Origin: Burkholderiaceae bacterium | GTDB taxonomy: Bacteria > Pseudomonadota > Gammaproteobacteria > Burkholderiales > Burkholderiaceae_C | NCBI GenBank assembly: GCA_016790575.1 | Contig: JAEUOU010000007.1 | Location: 1 to 64,000, forward strand | DNA length: 64,000 nucleotides | Direction of reading: 5' to 3' | Part shown: positions 46,176 to 56,041 of the stretch, piece after piece | Position numbering within the stretch: position 1 is the first letter of the stretch | Layout: every line of letters begins with the position of its first letter | Notes under the pieces: model-generated | Database searches by the model: none | Told to the model about the DNA's origin: nothing | The model's input: only the letters and a program-made list of their open reading frames with translations | Position numbers and translations under genes: made by a program

Positions 46176-47105
46176 ATGGACAGCTACCTCACCGACAAAC
46201 GGCGATTCAGCCGAAATGATGTTGCCGCGTTGCTGCGCGGACGCAAAGCCTTCAGCGAACTGAGCCAAGACGAGGCCCTGGCGGTCGTCACCTGCATGAA
46301 GCCCGTGCGCATCAAGGAAGGCGCTGTGCTCACCCAGCAGGGCTCGTCCAGCAGCAACCAGATGATGCTGATTCTCCAGGGCGAAGCGGCGGTAGAGACG
46401 GAAACCGACAACGCCAACGAGCCGCTGCTGGTCACTTTGCTGGGGCCTGGCGATCTGATCGGCGAGCTGGGCATGTTCGACGGCGAGCCCCGCTCGGCGA
46501 CCTGTACCGCGGCGTCCGAGATGTATGCCGCGCTGATGGGCCAGGAACACCTCGAAAAGCTGATGGCGGAAAAGCCCGCCGTTTCCGCCAAGCTGCTGAG
46601 TGTGATCTTGCAGCGGGTCAGCCAGAAGCTGAGGGTGACCACCGAAAAGCTGCGCAAAATCTCGGCGATCAATGAATCGTTGACGTCGGAAATGGGCAGC
46701 CTGGAGCAGAAGCTCCACGCGGCGCTGTCTCGTCCGGCCGCCGCCCCACCGGAGCCGGCGACATTTCAGCCCACCGTCCAGATGGCGCCGCAAGCGGTGG
46801 CCTTCCAGCCCACCGTCCAGATGAATCCGCGACAGGCCGCCGCAGCGGCGGCGCGGGGCCCGGCGGAGTTTGCTCCCACCCGGCCGATGACGCTGGCCGA
46901 TCTGGACCGCATGCACCCGACCGGAAGACCAGCAAAGGCGCCTTCACCTGCCGCGGCCGATTCGCCGGAGTACGCAGCGACCGAGCCGATGTCCCTGGAC
47001 CTTCTGGCGGCCATGTCCCGCCCCACCCCACCCCGACAGAAGCCCGCCCACCCCGAATCGGGTGACCTGCTGCCGCCGCTGGTCACTTCCCGACGAGGTC
47101 GTTGA
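46176..47105 (+). CDS. Cyclic nucleotide-binding domain protein with disordered C-terminus
   Basis: 309 residues. A Crp/Fnr-type sensor domain occupies about 20-135. The phosphate-binding cassette [15 protein letters not shown], including the glutamate and arginine that contact the cyclic nucleotide, is intact. A predicted coiled helix ([20 protein letters not shown]) follows, but there is no helix-turn-helix domain, so it is unlikely to be a transcription factor. The C-terminal 120 residues are Ala/Pro-rich and carry four copies of a [FY]-x-x-T-x-x-M motif at 197-203, 210-216, 232-238 and 266-272. It is probably an effector or adaptor. It overlaps convergent cysE by 23 bp. Confidence 0.87.
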   Translation: MDSYLTDKRRFSRNDVAALLRGRKAFSELSQDEALAVVTCMKPVRIKEGAVLTQQGSSSSNQMMLILQGEAAVETETDNANEPLLVTLLGPGDLIGELGMFDGEPRSATCTAASEMYAALMGQEHLEKLMAEKPAVSAKLLSVILQRVSQKLRVTTEKLRKISAINESLTSEMGSLEQKLHAALSRPAAAPPEPATFQPTVQMAPQAVAFQPTVQMNPRQAAAAAARGPAEFAPTRPMTLADLDRMHPTGRPAKAPSPAAADSPEYAATEPMSLDLLAAMSRPTPPRQKPAHPESGDLLPPLVTSRRGR

Positions 47106-47856
47106 GCCGCTCGGCCGGAAAACATTCCTGCCGGGCCGCGTCCTGCGGCATGGGCCCGCTTTGAGCGCGCTCGGCAAGCAATCGGTCGATCGTCTGCCAT
47201 AACAAGGCGATCTGGTGGTCCTGTGCCGCGGCCCCACTGATCAGTCCCCGCAATGCCTGACTGACCGGATCGTCGTCCTGCGTGATGCCATAGGCGGTGA
47301 ATTTCGGTTCGGCCACGGTCACGTCCGCGCTGGCGCCCTCTTTGGACGGGATGATGCGGGCCGGTATACCCACCGCCGTGGCACCGGGCGGTACCGGCTT
47401 GATCACCACCGCATTGCTGCCGATCTTGGCCCCGTCGCCGACCTCAAAGCCGCCCAGCACCTTGGCACCGGCGCTGACGACCACATCCTTGCCCAGGGTG
47501 GGGTGGCGTTTGGTGCCTTTGTACAGTGACGTCCCGCCCAGCGTGACCCCCTGGTAGATTGTGCAACCGTCACCGATCTCGGCGGTCTCGCCCACCACCA
47601 CACCCATCGCATGGTCGAAAAAAACCCGATCGCCGATGCGGGCGCCAGGATGGATTTCGATCCCGGTCAACCAGCGCGCGACATGCGAGATGAAACGCCC
47701 CGGCCATTTCAAGCCGTGGTTCCAGCACCAATGCGCCGGCCGGTGCAGCCAGATCGCGTGCAGGCCGGGATAACAGGTAATGACCTCCCAGGTGCTGCGC
47801 GCGGCAGGATCACGGTCGAGGATGCACTGGATATCGGAGCGAAGGCGGGCAAACAT
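47083..47856 (-). CDS. cysE: Serine O-acetyltransferase
   Basis: 257 residues from ATG 47856 ([20 protein letters not shown]). It makes O-acetylserine from serine and acetyl-CoA in cysteine synthesis. The left-handed beta-helix of hexapeptide repeats is clear ([20 protein letters not shown], then [20 protein letters not shown]), with the catalytic Asp-His pair in FFDHAMG. The C-terminal 60 residues are longer than the short SAT form. In related genomes cysE usually follows trmJ; here a large DUF11 gene stands between them. Confidence 0.95.
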   Translation of the reverse strand: MFARLRSDIQCILDRDPAARSTWEVITCYPGLHAIWLHRPAHWCWNHGLKWPGRFISHVARWLTGIEIHPGARIGDRVFFDHAMGVVVGETAEIGDGCTIYQGVTLGGTSLYKGTKRHPTLGKDVVVSAGAKVLGGFEVGDGAKIGSNAVVIKPVPPGATAVGIPARIIPSKEGASADVTVAEPKFTAYGITQDDDPVSQALRGLISGAAAQDHQIALLWQTIDRLLAERAQSGPMPQDAARQECFPAERLNDLVGK

Positions 47857-47874
47857 GCGCCAAGTGTAGAGTCG

Positions 47875-47902
47875 AAAAAAACCCCGGGCGGGGACCCGGG
47901 GC
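47875..47902 (-). terminator. Intrinsic terminator of the DUF11 gene
   Basis: A perfect seven-base-pair GC stem CCCCGGG/CCCGGGG (47882-47888 with 47895-47901) is followed on the minus strand by seven T. It stands 46 bp past the DUF11 gene stop and just before cysE, so cysE probably needs its own promoter. Confidence 0.88.
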
Positions 47903-47947
47903 ATCCGGCTGTCCGGCAGGACCATCCCGGCCGGCGCGCGGGCAGCG

Positions 47948-50900
47948 CTACTGCCCGGTCGCCGTCACCGTACATTCCACCGCAAGGGTAATTCCGCCGC
48001 CCGATGGCAAGATCGGAATCGCCACCCCCTGTGGGGGTGTGGTGTTCTGCAATTGCCCGATGGTCAACCCGCCCGGACAGTTGGCCCCTCCCGATGCCGT
48101 ACAAACCGGGTTGGTCACGCAGGACAAACCCGGCGCCACCGGATCGTAGACACGGGTGTTGTCCGCCGCCGACGGGCCGAGGTTCGAGATCGTGATGGTG
48201 TAGCTTGTTGTGCTGCCGGCCACCAGAGTGGTGGTGTTGTTGGTTTTGCTGACCGCCAGATTGGCCGATCCGACCGCCGTCACCACGGTCGCCGTGTTAT
48301 TGGCGGTATTGGTGTCCGATATTCCACTGGGGATCGATATCGCCACGGTATTGGTGACCCCGTTGGTGTTAGTGGTGGCCACGCCCTGAACCACCACCGA
48401 ACAGGTCGAACCCGAGCCCATGCCGGTTGCCGTGCCCTGCAGCAAACTGCCCGCGAGTGTCGCGGTACAGCCCGCCACCGACCCACCGATGGTCGCCGTG
48501 CCCACGCTCAGGCTGGTGAAGTTGAACGGAATCAGGTCACTGAAGGTGACTGTCGACACCGCGGACGGACCACCATTGATCGCGCTGATGCGGAACTGCA
48601 CGGTCTGCGCCAGATTCACCCCGAGCAAGGTGGTCTGGAAGCTTCCGGCCGGCAAGGCTCGCTGCTCCTTGAGCGTGCGCACATCACTGTTCAGTGGCAC
48701 GGGATCACCCGCACAACCGAGGAACGGCACATCGGTGGCTTCACACAAGGCGGCCGTCACGGTGGTGGTCTGGGTGTTGTTCTGCGGGTCCGCACTGGCA
48801 GTCACCCGTGCCCGGTTGACCAGGGTATTGGTCGCACCGGCCGCAACGGTGACGTTGACCGTAATGTTCACGGAGGTGGCCGTGTTCAGCGCGCCAGCCG
48901 TGTTCGTACAACTGACCGCCTGCCCGACGGGCGCCCCACACGTAAATGGCGCCGACGGTGTGATGGTTCCGAAGGTCAACCCGGCCGGCAAAACATCGAC
49001 CACCCGCACGGTATTCGCCGCCGCCGCCGCGCCACCGGTGTTGGTCACGTTCAGCGTGAAGGCAAATGCATCACCCGGCGAACGGGCCTGCGGGTCGGGG
49101 TGGCTCTTGGTCATCCGCACCTCTGGGGCGCCCTGGACCGTATTGAGGTCGATGGCGCAGCCGGTGTGGGGGCTGCCGTCCGCATTGCAACTGGTGATAT
49201 TGGCAAAGGTCGCGGTATTGAGGGTTCCGGCCACCAGATCGCCTCCGCCCACCACCCGCGACCGGTTCAGGGTCTGCGTGCCCAGCGGCACAGTCGCGTT
49301 GACGGTGACACCCAGGTCAAACGAAGACGACCCCCCCGCCGGAATCGAGGTGGTGGAAATGCAATAGGTGTAGGTAAAAGTATTGCGCGTGCAGGTCCAG
49401 TTGGCGCCGTTCGGTCCCGGAGGGTTGAAGGTCCCCGCCGTGGTGAAGGTGATGGAGCCGGTACCCAGCGTCGGCAGAATATCGCCGAAGGTCAAGGTAC
49501 CCACCGTCGCTGCCGTGCCGACGTTGCGGATGGTGAAGCGGTACGTGGTCGACCCCCCGCGGTTGACGAACACCTGGCCGTCGTCTTTGGTCATGTCCAG
49601 CCGGGCGTAGAGCACGGCATCCGAGTCGCTGGCGCAACCGAGCGCGTCATCCACCGCCTCGGTGGCCGGGGACACGGGCGCCGGGCAGACAGCCGCCGTC
49701 GCGGTGGTCGGTTGTGTGGTTTTTCCGGGCGCCGGGTCTCCGCCACCACCCACCCGGGCGCGGTTGGTCAGCGCCGACGGCGGCGCGGCGGCCACCACCA
49801 CGGAGAACGTTACGGTCGCCGCGGCACTGGCGGCCAGTGTCACCGTGCGGTTGCACAGGATACCGGGGCCGGTGACGGTCGAACAGGTGAAACTGTTCAT
49901 GATGAACGGCGAAGCGCCGTTGAACGTCAGCCCCGTTGGCAGCAGATCGGCAATCGTGATGGTGCCGGTGGTGGGGGTTGCCCCACCGTTGGTCACCACC
50001 AGGGTGTAGGTCAGGGTCTGCCCCGGCACCACGGTGGTGGTGCCGTCCGTCTTGGTCAGCGAAAGACTGGGCGCGACAATGGTGCCGGCGTCCACGGCAC
50101 ACCCGCCCAGCGGGGTGTCGTTGGACGTACAGGTGGCCGCCGTCACCGGGGTTGCCGTGGTGGTTTTGTTCGGGTCGCCGCCCCCGCTGACCTGCGCCCG
50201 GTTGATCACCGACAGGCCGTTCGCCCCGTTGATTGCCATCGGGATGGTGAAGATCGACGTGCCGAAGGCGGAAATCGACGTTGTCGACGTGCAACTGAAC
50301 GTCTGGGTGGTCGGCGCATTGCAGGTCCACTGCGCCGCATTGGCGCCGCCCAGGGTCAGCGTACCGGTGGCCACCGACAGGCCGGTCGGGATGCTGTCGG
50401 CGAGCGAAATCGTGCCCGAGGTGGCGCTGGCGCCGCTGTTGGTCACGGTAAACGTGAAGGTGGTGGTACCGGGTGAGGTGAGCGAGGTCACGCCATCCGA
50501 CTTGCGCAATTGCAGGTTCGGATCACACAGCGCCGCCTGTGGAACGCCCGGGGTATTGGGCGTCTGAAAGGTCGTCAGCCCCCCGTTGAAGCCGGAACCG
50601 CCGTAATACTCTTCGAAGCCGGCATTGCTCATCGTCTCACCCGGAGTTCCGCCGTTGACGAACGCGGTCACCGCCATGGTGTTGGGCGCATAAGCGACGA
50701 AGCCGCCGCCACCGGCACCCCCGGGGCCGTGTCGGTCCACAGGCCAGCCGGGCTGTCCGGCCCACGCGTTGCCCCCATCACCCCCGGTTACATCAATCGA
50801 GGCATTGCCACCGGCAACAGTTTCGAGCACCACCGATCCTCCCGCCCCGCCGCCACCAGCCGAGTCATTGAGCACGTTGTACCCATGGGCGCCCCGGGCA

Positions 50901-52168
50901 TCGATGGTGCCCGAACCGCCAATAGAACGGGCCCGTATCACCACAATGCCGCCACCAGACGCGCCGGTCGAACAACGGCCTGCACCCAAAGTGCAGATCA
51001 TGCCGAGATTGGAATACGTCGTCGTGGTGTCAGCGGTGGTATTGTTAGTGCTACCCGCCCCGCCCCCGCCCCCGAAAAAAATTCGGTTAAAAGCCAAAGA
51101 ACCCGCGTAGCTGGCGCCGCCCCGCCCACCAAGATCCAGCAAGGGATCGTTCCAGGGCCGCCCGCCAATGCCACCAGCACCGTAGTTGCTTCCGCCACCG
51201 CCGCCGGAATTGTTTGAATTGCCTCCATCACGGTCCGAGTCGTTACCACCCCCCCCGGCATTACCCGGCGCGCCCCGGGCGTAGCTGCCATCCGGGTAAC
51301 CTTCAACCGCCAGACTGACGGTGACCAGGGATGCCGTCGCATTGAGCGGGTTCGTCGTCTGGAAACCCCAGTCGGTGACCTTTTCCGCAACATGACGCGG
51401 TGTGCTGTGGATGCCCTCCCCTTTGGAGGCATGGGGCGACGTCAACACCGATGTGCTGCGCCAGGTGTTGATGGCGGTGGTGGTTCCGGCAACGTCGGTT
51501 CCAGAGCCAATGCCCAAGCCACCACGGAAGCCCTTGCCAGCGACAAACACCGCGCGGTTGGCAACGCCCTCGACCGTGGCGTTGCCCAGGGTCAAGGCGC
51601 CCCGCACGTCCATGGCCACGACCCCGCCCGTCCGCCCGGTCCATCGCGGGGCGACCACCCCTGCCGCCGTGCCACTGGTGTACTGCGGCACACGAACGAC
51701 CTGGTAGCGCCGCTGGTTGGCCGACGCGGTGGCGTCGGAATCGAAATACTGATTGGTCAGCGCCGGGGTGAAAGTGATGTTGGGGAAGGTACCGCCGGTA
51801 ATGCGCACCCATTCATAGCGCCCGACGCTGCCCAGGCTGGTGGAGCCGTTGCCGGAGCCGCTGCCATTGCCGTAGGTGCTGTTGTTCGCGGTGTTGTAGC
51901 TGCCGTCCTGAATCTGGATGATCATCAGCAGGTCACCCACGGCCAGGGTGGTGGTCGCGCCGCGCGTATCGCGGGTGCCCAGGGTAATGGCCGTGGAGCC
52001 GGGATTGAGCGTGGGCTGCCCACTGCCCTGGTAATAGTCGTTGATGACCCCGGCCGGGATGGATGTCTGGAACGCGCTGGGCGGCGCGCAGGTTTGCGCC
52101 AGCGCCACCACGGGCGCCAGCAGGGCCAATGTCAGCCCCAGCACAAGCTGTTTGAGGAAACGAACCAC
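47948..52168 (-). CDS. Large secreted DUF11-repeat protein with glycine-rich region
   Basis: 1406 residues. The signal peptide is [20 protein letters not shown], then VALAQTC, cleaved probably after ALA. An N-terminal domain of about 280 residues is followed by a glycine-rich stretch (about 300-520, with blocks such as [15 protein letters not shown]). Six DUF11 beta-sandwich modules then begin near 550, 700, 856, 1016, 1163 and 1300 (for example [20 protein letters not shown]). The inter-module linkers repeat a Cys-x(n)-GCA-x-D pattern ([42 protein letters not shown]). No autotransporter barrel, LPXTG or PEP-CTERM anchor is seen; the end is [10 protein letters not shown]. It is probably a surface or extracellular protein; function unknown. 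Confidence 0.85.
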   Translation of the reverse strand: MVRFLKQLVLGLTLALLAPVVALAQTCAPPSAFQTSIPAGVINDYYQGSGQPTLNPGSTAITLGTRDTRGATTTLAVGDLLMIIQIQDGSYNTANNSTYGNGSGSGNGSTSLGSVGRYEWVRITGGTFPNITFTPALTNQYFDSDATASANQRRYQVVRVPQYTSGTAAGVVAPRWTGRTGGVVAMDVRGALTLGNATVEGVANRAVFVAGKGFRGGLGIGSGTDVAGTTTAINTWRSTSVLTSPHASKGEGIHSTPRHVAEKVTDWGFQTTNPLNATASLVTVSLAVEGYPDGSYARGAPGNAGGGGNDSDRDGGNSNNSGGGGGSNYGAGGIGGRPWNDPLLDLGGRGGASYAGSLAFNRIFFGGGGGAGSTNNTTADTTTTYSNLGMICTLGAGRCSTGASGGGIVVIRARSIGGSGTIDARGAHGYNVLNDSAGGGGAGGSVVLETVAGGNASIDVTGGDGGNAWAGQPGWPVDRHGPGGAGGGGFVAYAPNTMAVTAFVNGGTPGETMSNAGFEEYYGGSGFNGGLTTFQTPNTPGVPQAALCDPNLQLRKSDGVTSLTSPGTTTFTFTVTNSGASATSGTISLADSIPTGLSVATGTLTLGGANAAQWTCNAPTTQTFSCTSTTSISAFGTSIFTIPMAINGANGLSVINRAQVSGGGDPNKTTTATPVTAATCTSNDTPLGGCAVDAGTIVAPSLSLTKTDGTTTVVPGQTLTYTLVVTNGGATPTTGTITIADLLPTGLTFNGASPFIMNSFTCSTVTGPGILCNRTVTLAASAAATVTFSVVVAAAPPSALTNRARVGGGGDPAPGKTTQPTTATAAVCPAPVSPATEAVDDALGCASDSDAVLYARLDMTKDDGQVFVNRGGSTTYRFTIRNVGTAATVGTLTFGDILPTLGTGSITFTTAGTFNPPGPNGANWTCTRNTFTYTYCISTTSIPAGGSSSFDLGVTVNATVPLGTQTLNRSRVVGGGDLVAGTLNTATFANITSCNADGSPHTGCAIDLNTVQGAPEVRMTKSHPDPQARSPGDAFAFTLNVTNTGGAAAAANTVRVVDVLPAGLTFGTITPSAPFTCGAPVGQAVSCTNTAGALNTATSVNITVNVTVAAGATNTLVNRARVTASADPQNNTQTTTVTAALCEATDVPFLGCAGDPVPLNSDVRTLKEQRALPAGSFQTTLLGVNLAQTVQFRISAINGGPSAVSTVTFSDLIPFNFTSLSVGTATIGGSVAGCTATLAGSLLQGTATGMGSGSTCSVVVQGVATTNTNGVTNTVAISIPSGISDTNTANNTATVVTAVGSANLAVSKTNNTTTLVAGSTTSYTITISNLGPSAADNTRVYDPVAPGLSCVTNPVCTASGGANCPGGLTIGQLQNTTPPQGVAIPILPSGGGITLAVECTVTATGQ

Positions 52169-52242
52169 GATTCACACTCCGGGGAAAACCGAATGAAGCG
52201 CGATTATCCGGTAACAATCGGTGACACGGTGCAGGGACGTCG

Positions 52243-53010
52243 TCAGACCGGGTCGTTTTTGTGCGCTTGTTCGCCCGGATGGGGGCGAAGACGCAACAGA
52301 TTGCGCGCGATGCCACGGAGGATGTGGATTTCCGTCACCGTGGGTTGGGCACGCAGCAGCAGCTGGTTGAGCCGAGGCATCAGTTTTTTGGGCGCCTGCG
52401 GGTCCAGAAACCCGATCGCCACCAGCGCCTGGTGCCAATGCGCCAGCACACCGGCGATGGCTTGCGCGTCGGCACGGTCCGGCGCGTCGGCGGGCGTGTC
52501 GACCCCATACCCACCCAGGGCCTGGCGCCATTCGTAGGCGATCACCTGCGCCGCCGCCGCCAGATTGAGCGAACCGAAGGCGGGATTGGTGGGAATCGAC
52601 AGCGCGACGTGGCAGCGGTAGACGTCGTCATTGCTCAGACCATACCGCTCCGGACCGAACAGAAAGGCCACACCCGTCTCGCCGTGCCCATCGCGTGCCC
52701 GGCCCAGCAGCTCGCCAAAGTGGGCCCGCGGCGCGCGGGTGGGCGGACCGAAATCCCGCGGTGTCATGGCCGTGGCGCACAGGTGGGTGATGCCGTCCAG
52801 CGCATCGTCCAGCCGCGGCACCACCCGGGCGGCCGCCAGCACATCGACCGCGCCGCTGGCGCGCTGGATCGCCTCGTCGCGGCGCAGCACATTGGGCCAG
52901 CGGGGAGCAACCAGCACCAGATCGTCAAATCCCATGACCTTCATCGCGCGGGCGACCGCGCCCACGTTGCCGGCGTGGCTGGGTTCGATCAGGACAAAAC
53001 GGGTTTTCAT
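52243..53010 (-). CDS. trmJ: tRNA (cytidine/uridine-2'-O-)-methyltransferase TrmJ
   Basis: 255 residues. SPOUT methyltransferase that methylates the ribose at position 32 of tRNAs. Motif 1 is FVLIEPSHAGNVGAVARAMK; motif 2 is VAFLFGPERYGLSNDD; motif 3 is SIPTNPAFGSLNLAAAAQVI, forming the SAM-binding knot. The C-terminal helical extension is typical of TrmJ. It is divergent from suhB, 80 bp apart. Confidence 0.96.
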   Translation of the reverse strand: MKTRFVLIEPSHAGNVGAVARAMKVMGFDDLVLVAPRWPNVLRRDEAIQRASGAVDVLAAARVVPRLDDALDGITHLCATAMTPRDFGPPTRAPRAHFGELLGRARDGHGETGVAFLFGPERYGLSNDDVYRCHVALSIPTNPAFGSLNLAAAAQVIAYEWRQALGGYGVDTPADAPDRADAQAIAGVLAHWHQALVAIGFLDPQAPKKLMPRLNQLLLRAQPTVTEIHILRGIARNLLRLRPHPGEQAHKNDPV

Positions 53011-53090
53011 CGGTGGCCGGTTAAAATCCGCATTGTCGCTGCCCGCATCGACGGCGCCGCCGGATCTGCCGTTTCGCTCTTCCTCACAAT

Positions 53091-53975
53091 ATGTCGTCCA
53101 ACCTGCATCCCATGCTCAACGTGGCCATCAAGGCCGCCCGCGCCGCTGGCGCGATCATCAACCGCGCCGCCCTCGACGTCGAGGCCGTCCGGATTTCGCA
53201 AAAGCAGGTCAACGACTTTGTCACCGAAGTGGACCACGCCAGCGAAGAGGCCATCATCGAGACCCTGCTGACGGCCTATCCGAACCATGGCATTCTGGCC
53301 GAGGAATCCGGGCAGTCGCGCGGCAACGCCCATTCCGACCATATCTGGATCATCGACCCGCTGGACGGCACCACCAACTTCATCCACGGCTTCCCGGTCT
53401 ACTGCGTCAGCATCGCGCTGGCGGTGGCGGGGCGGGTGGAACAGGCCGTGATCTACGACCCGACGCGCAATGACCTGTTCACCGCGACCCGGGGCCGCGG
53501 GGCCTATCTGAACGAACGCCGCATCCGGGTCTCCAAACGCACCCGGCTGCAGGAATGCCTGATCTCGACCGGTTTTCCCTTCCGCAAGGGCGACAACTTC
53601 CCGCTGTATCTGGCCATGATGAGCGACGTCATGCAGCGCACGGCGGGTTTGCGCCGTCCCGGCGCGGCCGCGCTGGACCTGGCCTATGTGGCCGCCGGCT
53701 TCGCCGACGGTTTTTTCGAAACCGGCCTGCAGCCCTGGGATGTGGCGGCCGGTTCGTTGCTGGTGACCGAAGCGGGGGGTCTGGTGGGCAACTTCACCGG
53801 TGAATCCGACTTCCTGCACCAGAACGAGTGTCTGGCCGGCGCGCCGCGCATCTACGGTCAACTGGTCGCCTTGCTGGGCAAGTACAGCAAGTTTGCCGGT
53901 GTGGCCGACAAGGTGGCAGTCAGCGCGGCCACGTCCCAGCCCCTGTCGCTGTCAGCCGACCCGGCGACCGAGTAA
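53091..53975 (+). CDS. suhB: Inositol-1-monophosphatase family protein
   Basis: 294 residues. Mg-dependent phosphatase, and in Gammaproteobacteria also a Nus-factor partner in rRNA antitermination. Metal-binding motifs are complete: [24 protein letters not shown] and [18 protein letters not shown]. The C-terminal 40 residues are variable. Divergent trmJ/suhB is the normal arrangement in this group. The 185 bp after it (53976-54160) are very GC-rich and contain no gene or clear terminator that I can see. Confidence 0.95.
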   Translation: MSSNLHPMLNVAIKAARAAGAIINRAALDVEAVRISQKQVNDFVTEVDHASEEAIIETLLTAYPNHGILAEESGQSRGNAHSDHIWIIDPLDGTTNFIHGFPVYCVSIALAVAGRVEQAVIYDPTRNDLFTATRGRGAYLNERRIRVSKRTRLQECLISTGFPFRKGDNFPLYLAMMSDVMQRTAGLRRPGAAALDLAYVAAGFADGFFETGLQPWDVAAGSLLVTEAGGLVGNFTGESDFLHQNECLAGAPRIYGQLVALLGKYSKFAGVADKVAVSAATSQPLSLSADPATE

Positions 53976-54160
53976 TCACGACCGGCGGAGCCCACAGGCA
54001 GCCCGCCGGCACCGGGTCAATCGGCGCCACACCGCCGCCGGCGCGACCGGGCGGCCCCGGGGAGGCGGGAAAGCCCTGTGGCGGGGCGAAAGCCTGCGCC
54101 ACTAGAGTCAGAGGCCTTGCCGGTTCCCGGCGGGGGTTTTCCTGACCCGGAGCACTGAAC

Positions 54161-55843
54161 ATGGCCTCTTCCGCATTGCCCGAAACGCTGGCGCTGCAGC
54201 GCATTTATCACTGGGAGCGGCAGGCTCCGGACAAAACCGTCTTCACGCAACCCATGGGCGGCGGCGTGGTGCGCGAATGGACCTGGAAACAGGCGGTGGA
54301 GGAGGTGCGGCGCATGGCCGCCTACCTGATGGGTCTGGGCCTGCCGGCGGGCTCGCGTATCGCGCTGCTGGCGAAAAACAGCGCCCACTGGATGATGGCC
54401 GACTGGGCGATCTGGATGGCCGGCCATGTTTCGGTGCCGCTGTACCCCACGCTGGCGGCGAACTCGGTACGCCAGATTCTCGAACACAGCGAATCGCGGC
54501 TGCTGTTTGTCGGCAAGCTCGATCTGTGGCACAGCATGAAGTCCGGGGTGCCCGAGGGGCTGCCGCTGATTGCCCTGCCACTGGCGCCGCCGGTCGACGG
54601 TGCCCGGTCCTGGGACGACATCCTGGCGCGCACACCGCCGCTGGCCGACAGCCCGGTGCGGGACGCCGACGAGTTGTGCTCGCTGATCTACACCTCGGGC
54701 ACGACGGGGACGCCCAAAGGGGTGATGCACAGCTTTGGCACCTTCGCCTGGTCGATCAGTTCGGGCCTCAAACGTGTTCCGCTCGATTCCAGCGGCCGCA
54801 TGCTCAGCTACCTGCCGCTGGCGCACGTGGCCGAGCGCATGCTGGTCGAGCATGGCCTGCTGGCCACGGGGATGCAGGCGTTCTTCGCCGAAAGTCTGGA
54901 CACCTTTGTTTCCGACATCCAGCGGGCACGACCGACGGTGTTCTTCTCGGTGCCTCGCCTGTGGGTCAAGTTCCAGCAGGGTGTGCAGGCCAAGTTGCCC
55001 CCGGCAAAAATGGCCTTGCTGCTGAAACTTCCGGTCATTGGCGGCATCGTCCGCAAGAAAGTGCTTTCCGGCCTGGGGCTGGACCAGGTGCAGTTTGCCG
55101 CCGGCGGGGCGGCGCCCATGCCCCCTGCCCTGCTCCACTGGTATCGCAGCCTGGGTCTGGACATTGTGGAGGTCTATGGCATGACCGAAAACTGCGGCCT
55201 GTCGCACTCCACCCTGCGCGGCAAACCCCGGCCCGGGTCCGTGGGCACCACCTACGATGGCGTTTCCTGCCGGATCGAAGCGGGCAGCGGCGAGATTCAG
55301 ATGAAAGGCGATTGCCTGATGCTGGGCTATTACAAGAATCCCGAGGTGACCGCCGCCACGTTCACCGCCGACGGCTGGCTCAAGACCGGCGACAAAGGCA
55401 CCGTGGACGCCGAGGGCAACCTGACGATCACCGGTCGCGTCAAGGACTTGTTCAAGACCGGCAAAGGCAAATACGTCGCACCGGCGCCGATCGAAAACCG
55501 GCTTTCGACCCATCCGGCCATTGAGGCCTGCTGTGTGACCGGCGCCAATCTGGGCCAGCCGCTGGCACTGCTGATGCTCAACCCGGAGGCAACGGCCAAG
55601 GCCGCCAGCGCAGGCGGGCGCAGCGCGCTGGAGGCTTCGCTGGCCGAACATCTGGACGCGGTGAACGCACAGCTTGACCCGCACGAGCAACTGGACTGCC
55701 TGGTCATCACCGCCGAGCCCTGGTCGGTCGACAACGAAATCCTGACGCCGACCATGAAGGTCAAACGCAACCGGATCGAAGACCTGTTTGCCCGCAACTA
55801 CGACCGCTGGGTGGGTACCGGGAAAAAGGTGGTCTGGATCTGA
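54161..55843 (+). CDS. AMP-dependent synthetase / long-chain acyl-CoA ligase
   Basis: 560 residues; GGAG stands nine bases before the start. Adenylation of a carboxylic acid followed by thioester formation with CoA. Core motifs: the P-loop SLIYTSGTTGTPKGVMHSFG, VEVYGMTENCG, GWLKTGDKGTVDAEG, and the lysine near the end in TMKVKRNRIE. The sequence is closest to long-chain ligases that start with a YTW-like N-terminal block. The neighbouring WS/DGAT gene suggests it activates fatty acids for storage or membrane lipids. The substrate is inferred only. Confidence 0.92.
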   Translation: MASSALPETLALQRIYHWERQAPDKTVFTQPMGGGVVREWTWKQAVEEVRRMAAYLMGLGLPAGSRIALLAKNSAHWMMADWAIWMAGHVSVPLYPTLAANSVRQILEHSESRLLFVGKLDLWHSMKSGVPEGLPLIALPLAPPVDGARSWDDILARTPPLADSPVRDADELCSLIYTSGTTGTPKGVMHSFGTFAWSISSGLKRVPLDSSGRMLSYLPLAHVAERMLVEHGLLATGMQAFFAESLDTFVSDIQRARPTVFFSVPRLWVKFQQGVQAKLPPAKMALLLKLPVIGGIVRKKVLSGLGLDQVQFAAGGAAPMPPALLHWYRSLGLDIVEVYGMTENCGLSHSTLRGKPRPGSVGTTYDGVSCRIEAGSGEIQMKGDCLMLGYYKNPEVTAATFTADGWLKTGDKGTVDAEGNLTITGRVKDLFKTGKGKYVAPAPIENRLSTHPAIEACCVTGANLGQPLALLMLNPEATAKAASAGGRSALEASLAEHLDAVNAQLDPHEQLDCLVITAEPWSVDNEILTPTMKVKRNRIEDLFARNYDRWVGTGKKVVWI

Positions 55844-55865
55844 CCGCCGCCGCTGCGCGCCACCA

Positions 55866-55891
55866 GGCCGCTGCAGGGTCTGCAGCCGGCC
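55866..55891 (+). repeat. GC-rich inverted repeat after the acyl-CoA ligase gene
   Basis: GGCCGCTGCAG and CTGCAGCCGGCC flank GGT; one extra C is bulged. The hairpin begins 22 bp after the ligase stop. No T-run follows, so it may only partly terminate transcription. It precedes a copy of the dispersed repeat. Confidence 0.5.
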
Positions 55892-55942
55892 CGTCGGGAC
55901 CGGTTGGGACCGGCATCGGCGGGCGAAATTCGCTATATTATT

Positions 55943-55975
55943 TATAGCTACAAACGACCTTTTCCCGCTGGGTAT
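55943..55975 (-). repeat. Dispersed repeat, copy 9
   Basis: On the minus strand this copy reads ATACCCAGCGGGAAAAGGTC, then GTTTGTAGCTATA. Directly beyond it GCTATA-AATAA-TATAGC forms an inverted pair, the clearest example of the 3' hairpin of the family. It lies between two convergent genes (acyl-CoA ligase and WS/DGAT). Confidence 0.88.
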
Positions 55976-56041
55976 TGGCCAAAAACACCACAAATTCGCG
56001 AAAAAGCCGCTTTTCGGGGCGTGCCAGGGGCCTGCGAGACC

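Noticed and set aside
49462-49474. TACCCAGCGTC within the DUF11 gene, matching the start of the dispersed repeat
   Set aside because: Only 11 bases match; the GGTC and GCTAT parts are absent, so this is chance similarity.
48053-50476. An 807-codon plus-strand open frame opposite the DUF11 gene
   Set aside because: The minus-strand product has a signal peptide, six DUF11 modules and a terminator. The plus-strand reading is Arg/Gly/His-rich without domains.
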